64,000 nt of DNA from Paramacrobiotus metropolitanus. Lineage: Eukaryota; Tardigrada; Eutardigrada; Parachela; Macrobiotidae. The stretch covers positions 62,001-126,000 of the forward strand of contig NW_026570306.1 in NCBI RefSeq assembly GCF_019649055.1. The letters run 5' to 3'. Positions 1-12,400 of the stretch are shown here, in pieces (the stretch's first letter is position 1; each line of letters starts with the position of its first letter). Under the pieces are notes generated by a model. It was given only the letters and a program-made list of their open reading frames with translations, searched no databases and had not been told where the DNA came from. Both the position numbers and the translations under genes were made by a program.

Positions 1-60
1 CTTACTAACATTTTAAATGTTAGTTAGTTCTCTGGAAAGGTTTGTAAATTATACTTTGGA

Positions 61-190
61 CAGCTCAATAAATCAGCCAGAACTGCTAGAAAAACCAGAA
101 CTGCCAGATCAGCCAGAACTATCAGAACCACCAGATCAGCCAAAGCTACCAGATCTCCCAGAACCACCAGATTTTCCAAGTCAGCTGTAC
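61..190 (+). repeat. CCAGA-type short tandem repeat
   Basis: Degenerate short units of the form CCAGAACTGCCAGATCAG follow one another here. They create a Pro/Glu/Leu-rich open frame at 17-316 by composition alone. I see no splice sites or homology that make this frame a gene. The remaining 160 bases up to the satellite hold nothing recognisable. Confidence 0.6.
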
Positions 191-349
191 CACATCAGAC
201 TTTACCAGATCAAACTGTACTACCAGTTTGTCCTGAAGCATCCAGAAATGCCGTGTCCAAACCCACTACTCAGCTTTCAAAAGTTTATTAAAACCATGCT
301 TTGGAAACCTGTGTAAGCTCAACTTTGGACAACTCAATAAACCTACTAA

Positions 350-1790
350 GCATTATAAATTTTAGTAAAACTATGCTTCGAAAAGCTTCGTGAACCTATG
401 AAGCTCTGAAAAGCCTAACGAATCCTTCCCGCACCATAGCGCAGCCAGTAGCTTTGCGTGCGGTCCCATCCGCCCTTTTAAGCCTTTGGTAACCGAAGGT
501 CTTTGTAGCTTTTTGTCGCAGAAAGCCTTTTAAGCCTTTTGTCACCGAAGGTTTTATAAGCTTCTGGTCACCGAAGGCTACGCGTGCGATATCCACCGTT
601 TCAAGCCCTTAACAACCGAAGGCGGTACCCACTTTTCTAAGCCTTTGGTCACTGAAGGCCTTAGCTTTTAGTAACCGAAAACCTTTTAAGCCTTTGATCA
701 CTAATGGCCTTTTAGGCCTTCGGTCGCCTAAGGCCACGCATGCGGTATCCAGTACTATCCGCCCTTTTGAGCCTTCGGTAACCGAATTCTTTTAAGCCTT
801 TTAACACCAAAGGCCCTTCAGGCCTTTGTCCACCGAAGGCAATTAGTCACCGACGGCCTTCTGGGCTTTTATGAACTGAAGTCTTTTTAAGCCTACGGTC
901 ACCGAAGGCCTTTCAGGCCTTTGGTCATCGAAGGGCTTTTAAGATTTTGGTCCCCGAAGGTTTTTAAAGCCTTTGGTCACCAGAAGCCTTTTAGGCCTGC
1001 GGTCAGCGTAGGCCTTTTAGGCCTTTGTTAACCGAGTATCTTTTAAGCCTTTGGTCACCGAATGCCTCGCGTGCGGTACCCGCCTTAATTTGTCTTTGGT
1101 TACCGAAGGCATTTCAAGCCTTCGGTTACCGAAGGCCACGCGTGCGGTACCCGCGTTAATTTGCCATTGGTGACAGAAGGCTTTTTAAGCCTTTGGCCAC
1201 CAAACGCAACGCGTCCGGTACCTTCTTAATAAGCCTTTGGTCACCGAAGGCCTTTCATGCTTTTGGTTACCGAGGGTCTTTTAAGCCTGTGGTTACCGAA
1301 TGTCACGCGTTCGGGCAGCCTTTGGGCTTTTAGGCTTTGATTACTGAAGCCTTTGGTCACCGAAGGCCACGCATGCGGTAACCGTATCTAGCCGTTGATC
1401 ACCCGAGGCATCTTAAGTCTTTGGTAACCGAAGGCCTTCTAAGCCTTTGGTCACGGTGGCTATTTAAGCCTTTGGTCACTGAAGGCCTTTTAAGCCTTAG
1501 GTCACTGAAGGCCTTTTCCGAGGGTCTTGTGAATCTTTGGTCACCCAGTGCCTTTTAAGCTTTTGGTAACTGAAGTATTTTAAGCGTTCGGTTACCGAGG
1601 GTTCTTTAATTTAATTAAGCCTTTAGTCACCGAAGCCCACGCATGCGGTAGCCGTCTTATTTAGCCTTTGGCCACCGAGGGATTTTAAGCCTTTTGTCAC
1701 TGATGACCTTTTAGGTCTTTGGTCACCGAAGACCACGCGTGCGGTACCCACATTTTTAAGCCGTTTAAAACCGTAAGTTACTTCAGCGCG
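350..1790. repeat. Satellite of near-palindromic 22-26 bp units
   Basis: About 1.4 kb consists of degenerate copies of AAGCCTTTGGTCACCGAAGG followed by a C/T-rich link. The unit core GCCTTCGGTCACCGAAGGC is a near-perfect inverted repeat, so each unit can fold into a small hairpin. A second motif, GCCACGCGTGCGGTACCC, recurs near 560, 735, 1065, 1135, 1205, 1300, 1370, 1635 and 1735 and suggests a higher-order period. Short open frames in here are by-products of the repeat. Confidence 0.85.
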
Positions 1791-1807
1791 GCGCGTAAGC
1801 GCCGCGC
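1786..1807. other. GC-rich perfect hairpin
   Basis: GCGCGGCGC, a GTAA loop, then GCGCCGCGC form a perfect 9-bp stem with a tetraloop at the right edge of the satellite. The 990 bases from here to the first SMYD-like exon hold no gene I can support. Confidence 0.5.
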
Positions 1808-2793
1808 GTCCTGCTTGTATGTGATAATATGCAAACTTTTAAATGCTTTCTGGCCACGCCCCCTTGACCATGGCAGATGAAAATATTTTTTTAAGCATAC
1901 TACGATAGTATACAGTACCATTTTACAAAATATGAAATTTTCTGAATTTGGAGGACCCCTATGTGCCCTGGTTAGTCGCTTATTTACGTTTACAAAGCAT
2001 TCTTGGAGATTTTGGATTTTGTGAAGCGTTGATCGTGAAAAATCGTTGAATTCATTTCAGCCACCGATACGGTAGAACGGTAGAGATGCCAGTGTTTTGT
2101 CTTTTTGTCAGGCATGGCCATGAGTGGCTTGGTCACTTCAGTGTCGTAGCCAAAAGTGCATGGCGGTAGTGTAATTTGTTCACTCACATTATTTTATTCG
2201 GAAGCAGTCACTCAGCCATTCATTAAATGTTTAAGGAAAACTTCTCAATTACGTAAAACGAAGTAAACGAATAATAACCACCCAAAACAGCTACGATAGA
2301 AACAGTTCTTAACTTACCACAGTAGTTTCCATAAATCAAAAGAACAGCTTTCATTAACCAGATGACACAAGGGTTGGTAGTCCGTAGTACTTCAGTACGC
2401 AGTAGTACGCTTTCCATCAATCCAGCATAGCTACACTGGAAGCTGGAACACTGCATCCGGCATATCGCACAGGGCAAGCGCCACTGCTGCGCCAGATTAA
2501 CAGAATTAGAAAATTCTTTGGAAACATTTAGGGGGGCGAAGGCGAGATGGCCTCCAGCTGGTTGACTAAACGTCTGTACCCAATGGGTAACGTACCCAAG
2601 GGGTTTTCTTGTATTACTTACAGTAAATGAGAAAAATTCGTAACGAAGAATTCAGTTTCCAGTTTCACCCTTGAATAAAAATTCAAATACTATACGTATT
2701 TTCACTTACCAATCTTGGTTTCTGTTTTTTTTTCTGATTTTTTCGCCTAAGCTTTTTTCCAGTTATTCTCAAGGGCTAACCACCAAACTGGAA

Positions 2794-5700
2794 ATGGAGA
2801 CCTCACTTAGCGATAGCAGCCGCAGTTATTCTAGTGGCGACCAGATCATGTCGTGCGATCCGCTGGTGTGGCTGATGTATAGTACAGGCTATAAGAAGCG
2901 CTGTGCTTATTGCTTCCAGGAAAGCCAGGAACTGCGCACCTGTTCTGGATGTCAATTGCATCGCTACTGTAATTCGGCCTGCCAGGTACACTGACTGCTG
3001 AGTAGTTTTCATGCCTGAAATCTGAAGGAATTCATGAACACTCTTGCCCATAACAAAAAAGTGGCGACATGCCAGGGGGCTTTGCTTCAGTTATTGATTA
3101 TTCATACGAGTAATCCTGCCATTAATTACGAGTAATTATTCATACGAGTAATCATACGATTCATACGAGTAAACGCTGCGGGTACTTCTACAGCATAACG
3201 CAGCATTACTGCACTTAACATAAAAAAATTTAATTATTCATGCTGGCCCATTGCTGGGATAGCTGCTACCCCCCTCTCCCCGCCTTGAGAAAGCGCCGTT
3301 TATGACAGTTGTCGTTATATTGTGGGGTGGGCTTAACACAGGCCGCTGATTGGAAAGTGGAACACAAGCTGGAATGCGCCATCATGAAGAAAATCAGGAA
3401 GGGGTCGGAAAGCAGGTCTCCGGATGAAGAGGACAGCTGGTCCGTCCCTCCCGAGATCACCGCCAAGTTGGCCAATAAAATTAGGGTAAGAATTTAGTAT
3501 CAGCTTGGAGTGCCTCGGTGCTGTTTGAATGATTGTTACTTTACTTTTGAGCATAGTAACTGCTAATATTATATGCACGGTCAAATATTTTTTTCTGATA
3601 CTGTCTGCTGGGGTTAAATCTACGAGTACAAAGTCATGAGCATGGCGTTATAATAATTCTGTTTTATCAGTTTTTTTTAATGCCTAGCAGATTCCTTTTA
3701 TATTAAATACTGTCGTATTATGTACATATTCGTACGGATTTAGGCGCTTTCCTGGCCAGATACCGCAACTTGTGGTACGTGCTAGTCAAGGCTTGAACGT
3801 GTTAAATTACGTTAAAATATTACGAAATCTGCATACCTCACTCGCTCACAGTAATCAAACGACTGTATGTGAGCTGGGTATTCTTTTAACATTTGCTCGT
3901 TGTAACTGGTTTCGATCTTCTTCCAGTTAAACGCGATGATGGACATCCCGGGAATGGGTCAAAAGTCTGTCAAAGATCTTCTACTCATGCTGCCGGCGAA
4001 TCCTGCGCACCTGGACGTCGAACAAGAGATGCACTCGGTGTACAGATATGCTTTTTAACTGTATGAAATGATTACACAACAGTTCAGTAATGGTCGTGTT
4101 ACAGGTTGCGCGCTATGAAGTCCAAATATTCCGTGGTAGCCGGCTTACCAGCAGCGGAATTTCTTCCCTTCTACGAAATTGTGCGCTACAACATTTTGAC
4201 CATTTATGGCTCACAAGGCATGCCGATCGGCTTCGCCGTGTATCCGCCAGCACCGCCGCGACGGATGGCTCCGGTTTGCTGGGACATTAACGTGGTGCTG
4301 CACTACCGCGGACGTCGGCTGGTCATGCATGCCGTCGAAGTCATTCCCGAATATACCGGAACTGAAAATGTAAGGCTAAAGTGTCCGAACCGGAACCCAA
4401 TTAGGTCAGGAAGCGCGCTTAACTATGAGGTATGAAGCATAGAGCGTTTGAGCGGGGATTGTATACAACTGACCTTGCGTTATTAAAACAATTAGATATG
4501 GACGACTTCGTACACGTTAAATTTTCCGAGGCATGTGTTTTTGCTTGTATCCACAGTATCCCGCCGTATCCAACGGTATCCTCTACATATGCCTAATGTA
4601 TCCTTACAGTTTTTGACTTGTTTTTCCTTGTTGCCGTATCCCACCGTATCTCTGCAGTATCGTTTACGTATCCCAAACGAAACCCGCTAAAAGGCCTAAA
4701 AAACCTAAGAAAACATAGAAAAAACTAAGAAATTAACGGGATACACAAAGGATACATGGAAGATACACAATGGATACTGTGGGATACGCTAGCTAAAAAG
4801 ATGACCACATTAACAATATTTATATATGCAATACGTAAATATGTAGTGATGTTTGAATGCGTATCGCCTTCGAAAACCACAGTATCCCACAGTATCTTTT
4901 ACGTATCCTTCATGTGTCTTGCTGAATGCAGGGTTGACTTTTGAGGGTCATAAGCAATCGCAGTATCCCAACGTATCTTAACGTATCCTTACTGTATACG
5001 TCGAGTAACCGGATAATATTTTCAGGCCTCCTGGAATACATTTGAAATGCCGAGTAGATCTGCCGAGATTCGGTGGGATACTGCAATGATTAAAAAAAGT
5101 AGATAATTGGGAGGATACATAAAGGATACGTACGCTAGAGGATACTGTGGAATACGGTGGGATACCGTGGATACACGTGACAACACATGCCCGAAAAAAT
5201 TTAACGTGTACTAACCGTGCCATAGGTGTAGATTGTTTTATGGTCTAACGTCCTCGCGCTACGAGACATAGCCGAAAACAGTAATGACAGCTCAAAAATA
5301 TGACATCGCCGTTAAAATCAGGGACTATTGGCTGGGGTAACTTCCTGAGAGCAGTACCAAAAGATAGAAAACTGTCTGTATAAGAATCGTTAATGGACTC
5401 AGTCGCACTTTAAAGGGACTTTAAAGTTTTTGTCGCCGGACTTCTGCTCAGTTCAAGGTAAAAAACCTTTGAAGGAAGTTGTAGTCGTCCGGAAGTTTAG
5501 GTCAGTAACAAGTGAGCTCTCCATTTTCTGTACAAGTTTACAACCTCCGAGTAATGTTTTGCACAGCCTCTTGTGGCATCCGAGGATATCGTACAGTGCG
5601 ACAGGTAGAACGAAATACGCATGTTTAAAGGGCTAGAGCATCCGGTCGATTCGGAAAGGAAGATGTTCGGGGCGAAACACGTCAGTTGTACATTTTCCCA

Positions 5701-6914
5701 CTTACCGCTTTTTGTATAAATCCTTGAATGGAATGAAGCGAACTAGAAACGGTGATTTGGGGTGGTAGTACTGTATGAATCGGTTGCTCGTGCGAGTGAT
5801 GATGCTCATAGTTAAGTTTGCGAACAGTCTGAACGCAGTCTGAACGGGAATGTTAGCTGGCTAGGAAACTAACAGATATTCCAGTGGTGACCATAACCAT
5901 TCCAATACATAAATAAATTTGTTATCCTTGCAGCTACGATACACCGACACACGGGAGCCATTTTGCCTGACACGAGAGGCCCGTCGCGTTCGATTTGAGG
6001 AGCGTTACGGGTGTCCTTGTACGTGTCACCGATGCACGGAAGAATATGTACGGTACTTCCCAAAATTTTTTTTGGCCGCAGTGTGCGATAAAATAGTCTA
6101 CATGCAATTTTTGTCGAGCATGCAAATATTGTAGTTAGCTGGAGAAACGAGTTTTGTTAAGTGACCGTTGGCACGGTTGTTCTTAGGATGGTGAAATTAA
6201 TTCGTTGCGCTGCGTAACGGTCGGATGCACCAGTCGCATTCCCAGCGACAGCCGTGCACATGGACCCTGCTCGGAATGCGGCGCCATCAACAGCGACCGG
6301 CTGATGCACTTCCGTCGGTTCCTCGAGGATTTTACCTTTATTAGGGAGCACTATACGATGACCTTCCACGGAAAGAAATTTACCGATCTCTGCGAAGAAG
6401 TGGACGCAACCGGCATCCTGCAGCCGGATGCGCATTTCCGTTATATCTGCGGCTTGCAGTTATCAAGGAAATACTTCGATGAAAACCGCTTTGAAGACGG
6501 CTGGCGGGCGACGCAGGAGTTGATTGACATTGTGCGGTAAGGTTTGCGACTTCTGCTGCTGCATTTAAGTACAACAACCGCAAAAATTTTTTATCTGCCC
6601 TTAGAAAAATCCATCCAGAGTATTCGGCTTATCGTGCCAGGTTCCTGATGTCAGCGGGAAGGTCGAGCGTTGCAGCATTGTCCCAGCGACTATCGAATGA
6701 GCGAAAGCGGCTTTCGAAACCGGCTAAAAGAGCGCTGGATGCATTAGTCGGACAAGTGTGCCATCATGCCATCGAATATTGTAAGGAAGCCAAGAATATC
6801 TTAGTTAAGGTGTATGGACAGGAGTCCAAGGAGGCTCAAAAAGCCAGTGCCGTGTTTGAAGATGCGATAGTGAAATTGCACCCCATTGAGCTGGCTTTTC
6901 ACCGCAAAAAGTGA
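2794..6914 (+). CDS. SMYD-like MYND/SET protein, array copy 1 (intact)
   Basis: Seven exons: 2794-2985, 3342-3485, 3927-4039, 4105-4369, 5934-6047, 6187-6536, 6605-6914. All junctions are GT-AG and the phases close to a 495-aa protein. Exon 1 gives the N-terminal SET piece and the start of the MYND finger (CAYC...CSGC...YC), and exon 2 completes it (AADW.VEHKLEC). Exons 4-5 give the SET core and the post-SET zinc motif CPCTCHRC. Exon 6 adds a Cys-rich ribbon (LRC...CSEC), and exons 6-7 form the helical C-terminal TPR-like domain. SMYD proteins normally methylate lysines. Here the invariant NHSC.PN loop is replaced by APVCWDIN and the N-terminal GxG motif is absent, so catalysis is unlikely (inference). 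The zinc ligands are kept, so a binding role is more plausible. The start is the first ATG before the S-sequence. Its neighbours are further copies of the same gene. Confidence 0.85.
4500..5222. mobile_element. Fold-back element rich in GTATCC, in intron 4 of copy 1
   Basis: The left arm (about 4500-4620) and right arm (about 5095-5222) are inverted copies sharing ACACGTTAAATTTT and GCATGTGTT, followed by repeated GTATCC or GGATAC hexamers. The middle holds more copies of the hexamer in both orientations. There is no coding capacity. It looks like a non-autonomous inverted-repeat (MITE or fold-back) insertion. The rest of intron 4 to 5933 shows nothing recognisable. Confidence 0.65.
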
Positions 6915-7010
6915 TTGCTGGTACTTGATTTTGCCTTTCTGTCAGATTCAACTGTTCTGTTCGTATCTGCTTTTGTAACGTTTTTGGACTTGGCTGGCTA
7001 ACCAACTGAA

Positions 7011-7016
7011 AATAAA
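7011..7016 (+). terminator. Candidate poly(A) signal AATAAA of copy 1
   Basis: AATAAA lies about 97 bases after the TGA of copy 1. No other strong signal is closer. The 700 bases from here to copy 2 contain no gene. The part around 7340-7580 weakly resembles 62930-63170 downstream of copy 6, as expected if flanks were duplicated with the gene. Confidence 0.45.
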
Positions 7017-7732
7017 TTTTTAATGCGTTTGTTGGATTCATTTATTTGTCGGAGGAATTTATTCACATTCTGTCAGGGAGGGATTCTGTTCGCTCACCTT
7101 AACTTACGATTCGCTGTTGTGCCTTGCTGTTTCTGGGCATTTCCTGCAGATTTCCAGCCGAGCCTTACTGGCGGCAGAATCCGTTTTTTGTGTGGCGACA
7201 GCATCGCCAATAATTTATAAAGTCCATCTTTCCGGGTTGTTCTGTTGAGGGTGTACGCGTAATTATCCAGTGTCGTGTGGCAGTTCTATGCATGCTAATA
7301 TCATTTCGTTTACCTTTTGCTTTTCGAAGTAATTCGCATTCTGCTCATGGTAAGAATGAAGTGATAATAATCATTTGAACGGAATTTTTACTGCAACAAG
7401 GAAACTTAGCGCTACATTGTATACTCGTACAAACAAAAAAGCAGCAGAGAACATGGGGACAAATATAGTCCGATGGAATTTGCAACAAAAGCGAAAACTG
7501 TTTGAATGTTTCCAAATTTACAACTAAATTAACAGGCAAGGTTATTTCATATTCAGCGCAGAGTAAAGCCGTCAGAATAACTTCCACGTTAACAGCTACC
7601 GGCTCGCTATATCTTGCTGATTCTGACTGCGACCGGGTGGAGCTCCTGGAGATCCCACGACAACGCCCAGATGGGCAAGTCTAATCTTTGGGTTTGAAAA
7701 TCTCACTATCAAGGCACTGGCATGGTTGGCAT

Positions 7733-8646
7733 TAACGACATGCGAGAACCATTCAGTTTCACACTAGCGGAACGTCGCGTTGGATTTGAGAAGCGTTACC
7801 ACTTTCCGTGCACTTGCCGCCGATGCACGGAAGAATATGTACGAGAGTTCAACAGCCTTATTGTTTTGCGCTTGACGCTATTCCCGATGTTTTTTGTGCT
7901 TGACGCTATTCCCGCTCGTAGGATGCCGAGATAAATCCATTACGTTGTGTAACGGTTGGATGCACGATCGAATGCCCAGCGACAGCCGTGCACATGAAGC
8001 CTGCTCGCAATGCGGCGCTATCAACAGTGACCGAATGATGCTGTTCCACCGTTTCATGCAGCAGCACGAGGCCATTATGCGCTGCCCGAAGAAGTTTGCT
8101 TATGACCCTTTGCGAAAAACTGGACGCTGTCGGAATCCTGCAGCCGGACGCGCATATCCGCTTTGTCTGCGGCTGGGAATTACCGGATATTTATTTCGAG
8201 GGGAATCGCTTTGACGAGGGCTGGCAGATGATGCAAGAAATGATTGTCTGTGCCAGGTAATTTGCTGGCAGTTACGGGATATTAAAAATTTATGACAGTC
8301 ACCAAGCAGTGAATTATGCCTACCTGTCTTTAGGAAAATATACCCCAAATATGCGGCTTTTCGTGCTCTTCTCCTGATGTCAGCGGGGATGTCAGCTGTT
8401 GACGCGCTGCATCAGCGCGGACTGAATGGGATGGATCAGCTAGCGAAAACATCGAGAACAGCGCTGGAAACACTAGCCGCTCAAGTGTGCTCTGTGGTGA
8501 TGGATCATTGTGAGGAGGGCAGGGATATCTTGACGGTGTTATACGGGAGGGAGTCAAAGGAGAGTGAAAGGGGCTATGCGGTGTGTGAGCAGGCGGCGGC
8601 AAAAATAAGCCTCTTTCTGCAGGCTTTCGGCGAAAGTATCCAATAA
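7733..8646 (+). pseudogene. SMYD-like copy 2, 5'-truncated pseudogene
   Basis: Only the last three exon equivalents remain: exon 5 (about 7733-7838, REPFSFTLAERR...CTCRRC), exon 6 (7922-8256) and exon 7 (8334-8646). Exons 1-4, including MYND and the SET core, are absent upstream. The exon-5 splice acceptor is lost. Exon 6 has a one-base deletion near 7965-7972 relative to the other copies and a one-base insertion near 8103-8110 (GACCCTTTGCG), so it needs two frame changes. Exon 7 is open and ends at the usual place (AFGESIQ). It is most likely a dead duplicate. The 800 bases after it, to 9449, show no gene. Confidence 0.8.
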
Positions 8647-9319
8647 TACTGGATGTGGCCTTTTTGCTAGTTTTTCGTTGCCAAAGTTGCATTACACATT
8701 GGCGAATGGTTTGTCTTGTTTGATTGTCCTAAACACTCTTACGTCGTCTTGTACAAGCAAGTGGTGATTTGCAACTGAGTTTCGATAATTTAATAGTTTC
8801 GATAATGTTTGTTTAAAGCGAAATTGTCTAATTTCCACCTTGTGTTTCTGTTTATGGATTAAGTTGGATAGGTATGGGCTCTGTGACCCTGAAGGATTTC
8901 AGTGTACTCCGTACTTAATCGTGACATGCAGCACTGGATGAGAAAAAGTGGATGTGTTTCGATTCTGTAACATGAGTACAGATGCTTGTGACAGCATCCG
9001 GACAGAGCGTTTGTCATGAAATAGATCTATTCTGCAAATGATAGTACTAGTAAGTAAATGCCATCGGCCTTCTTGTAGACTGTTAATGAAATAAACCACC
9101 ATGCATGGAATAAACCAAATGTTAATCGAAAAATATAAATGCCGATGCAGGCGAAACTATGAAACTGGGGTACTTGTATTTAAAAAAAAAAACATATACG
9201 AGTAGTATTGCAGACACAATTGCATAGGGCACAATTTGCTTTTAACCCACAATCTGATGTTAGTACTTTGTATCGTGTATGTACATCTTACAGAATAGTG
9301 TAAACAAATGTCTTGCCAA

Positions 9320-9325
9320 TTTATT
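9320..9325 (-). terminator. Candidate poly(A) signal of the F-box-like gene
   Basis: AATAAA on the minus strand lies about 125 bases beyond the TAA of the 9450-13311 gene. Confidence 0.35.
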
Positions 9326-9449
9326 TGCCAAGAAAATTCACATCGAGAGCGCTCAAGGTCTTGAAAATTTTCGGTTCTTAGTTACTAAATCCACTGTGAA
9401 ACACGAAACAGAACGAACAAACTGGGAATTCAGTTGGTTCCAAAACAAA

Positions 9450-12400
9450 TTAGTCATTATAGTAAACATTGAGCGCGGCTAATGTTAGCTTGTTCAAGCA
9501 TGACAAATCCAGCTGCCGCAAGTCAATGTGGTCCCAGCACTTCGGACTGCCGTCGGGATGGACGCCGTTGAACCTATTTGACAAAAACACTCATACCGCA
9601 TTCTACTAAAACCGGTTATGTGTCAATACGGCTGCAATACTCACAGCTGGAAGAAGTGGCGAATCCCTGCCCACTGCTCGGGATAGGCCAACGTGCAAAC
9701 CCAGCGCGCATATACCAATGTGACCTTTTCCCGCACCTGCTGCGTCACGCCCGGGCAGCTGTCGTTGGCCGCGACAAGAAAGCGTCGACGCTGTACTGCT
9801 GCCGTTTCCGTGCTACGGAAGCGCACCAGCGGAATGCACACATCCAGGCGCTCTTCACCGTCAGCCCGCATAAACGCATTCTCATTTTCCGGCCACATTA
9901 GCCCGGTCCTGCGCAACAAAGACTGGCTGCCGGTTCCACTGGATGCGTTGTAGTTAATCAACACCATCGTCTCACAAACAGTCATCCAATGCGAGAGCCG
10001 AAGGCATTCAAACTGTCCACTCTTCTCATTCGCTCTCAGCCCCATAAAGGAACTGTACCCTGACGCGGCAGTCTCGTAGACATTTTTGGCAATGAACATG
10101 GGCAGGCGTATAGACTTGTCTTTCAGTGCATGGAAAATCGTCGACATTTTGGCACCGTAATCCCTCTCACATCCGTCACATCGATCATACCGTCTCTCGT
10201 CAGGCGTTCTTTCGTCGACCAGCGCCATCGCCCGTGTCTCATGGGAAAGGGTTCGTTCTAGCATAGTGTCGAGTTTGTACTCTGTGATAGCGCTCAAAAC
10301 ATAATCTATCGAGTCGTCCCAGTGTCCCGTGGCAAACAGGGAAGGGATGGTGAACATGATAATATGGTGCTTACTGATGTAATCACGCGAAATCAGCTTC
10401 CACAATGCGCACACCCTGAAATCATCCGTTTGCAGTAGGGAGTAAACACCGGCAGTCGATATTACCATTACTATTATTACGGAAGAATTTTAGGGTTAAC
10501 AGCGCCGTGCATGCGGCGCGATGAACAGCGGCATACGGCGCCAGGGCCGTTAACACCGCCATGATAGCGCCATGCATACGGGTGGTTACTTATTAAGTTT
10601 AGTGGCACACGTGTTAACCTCAACTGTAATTCACCGCATCCTCTTAAACTACTAGCTCTCACTGACATTGTTGAGAAATTCAATACCCCTAACGACCACC
10701 CCCTGGTTTGCTTAGAAATGCGAGGAGGTAAACAGTTCCAATGTAAAATCCGTTTTACGTCCATTGTGGCACCCAGAAAACCAGGAAGATAATCGAATTG
10801 ACGTAGGAGAGATACACTTCACTGTTTCTTGTCGTACTCTGTAGATACTACCCGTAGAGACCTTCAAATGGCCACCTATGTTAAGTCAATGGGCGACATA
10901 CCTTCAAGTGGCCAGGCATTAGTTATTTGGCCCCAGAACCGATTTTCTTCCCGTTTTTTGGTACAGCAGGTTCAGCTCAACTTGTTCTTCACAGAGTACT
11001 TGAAAATTTCCAAATCGGTTGAACCGTTTTTGGTTATTTACGTTGTAAAACCAGTGACGAAACAGCAAGCCTACGAGAGCCACTACACTACGCCAGCTTA
11101 TTTCACTTATCCACCACACATGTGCGGGTGCAGCAAGCACTCGCTTTATATCAGCGAATATGAGCACAGAGGCAACCGGGATCACAATAAGTCTTAAAAA
11201 AGTCATTGAAATGTACAAAAAAACAGAAACCAAAACAATAAAAATCACAAATTATTGAGCATGTGAAAAATCAGGTTAGTGAAAATAAAAATTTATAGGT
11301 TAATTAAAGATACCGGTTAAAGATCGGTGAATTGATTTGTGGAAAACGGCGAGTACAAGTATGGAAAGGGTTTTTAATAATTGTTGTCGTACTGCTAACC
11401 GGTGTCTATTAACCTGTGAATTTTTGTTTTCACTAACCCGTGATTTTTCACATGCTCAATAATTTGTGATTTTTATTGTTTTGGTTTCTGTTTTTTTTGT
11501 AAATTTTAATGACTTTTTTAAGACTTAGTGTGATCCCGGTTGCCTCTGTGCTCATATTCGCTGATATAAAGCGAGTGCTTGCTGCACCCGCACATGTGTG
11601 GTGGATAAGTGAAATAAGCTGGCGTAGTGTAGTGGCTCTCGTGGCGTGGCTTAAGCGTTTCGTCACTGGTTTTTTACAACGTAAATAACTAAAAAACGGT
11701 TCAACCGATTTGGAAATTTTCAAGTACTCTGTGAAGAACAAGTTGAGCTGAATCTGCTGTACCAAAAAACGGGAAGAAAATCGGTTCTGGGGCCAAATAA
11801 CTAATGCCTGGCCACTTGAAGGTATGTCGCCCATTGACTTAACATAGGTGGCCACTTGAAGGTCTCTACGGGTAGATACATTGCTCTTTCACCGGTCACT
11901 GTGATCGTGGTCCCAGGTCCACTGATTGCCGAGGCAGCCGAGAGCTAATATGTTCCTACGCATTGCTACTGCTGTCTGCTGACAATTGTCTACAACGTAC
12001 TGGCTTATCCGTAACCGAGAAACGACATCCAGACTGAGGAAGACACTGGTGAGGATCGCGGTTGGGAGGTCGAAGATGGGCATTTCGTCCAAGTCTGCAA
12101 AATACTTATTCAGCTGGTGGCAGATGCAGAAGGATAAGTAGGTAATATGTATGAAGCAAATCTAGTCTAAAACTTGTGACCTTCTAGTCTTCTACTGTAT
12201 CTGTATGAAGTGGAACAGTAATTCCACCACTGCAACCTATTAGTCAACGGAAACATCAATTTGTTCTAATCTGAAATCTGAATGCCGGCATCCAGAACAG
12301 TTATTCCATCAGTACTCGTATGCACTTACCTTTTCGGAGTGCAACCGTTGTCATGCTCTTGGCCACGAACCTGCCGGTTTGTAAAGATTCTCTAAAAATT

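Noticed and set aside
17-316. Pro/Glu-rich 99-codon frame at the left edge
   Set aside because: It results from a short DNA repeat, with no homology or splice context.
350-1790. CRISPR-like array
   Set aside because: Units are contiguous and degenerate without unique spacers, in animal DNA.
1990-2187. Minus-strand 65-codon frame (CTFGYDTEVTKPLM and on)
   Set aside because: Vaguely zinc-finger-like composition but no complete motif and no adjoining exon.
2671-2793. Upstream in-frame extension of SMYD-like copy 1
   Set aside because: A hydrophobic run is predicted, but other copies start at the equivalent of 2794 and lack it.
11448-11855. 135-codon minus-strand frame and its partner at 10829-11197
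   Set aside because: They are the two arms of the fold-back element and not independent genes.
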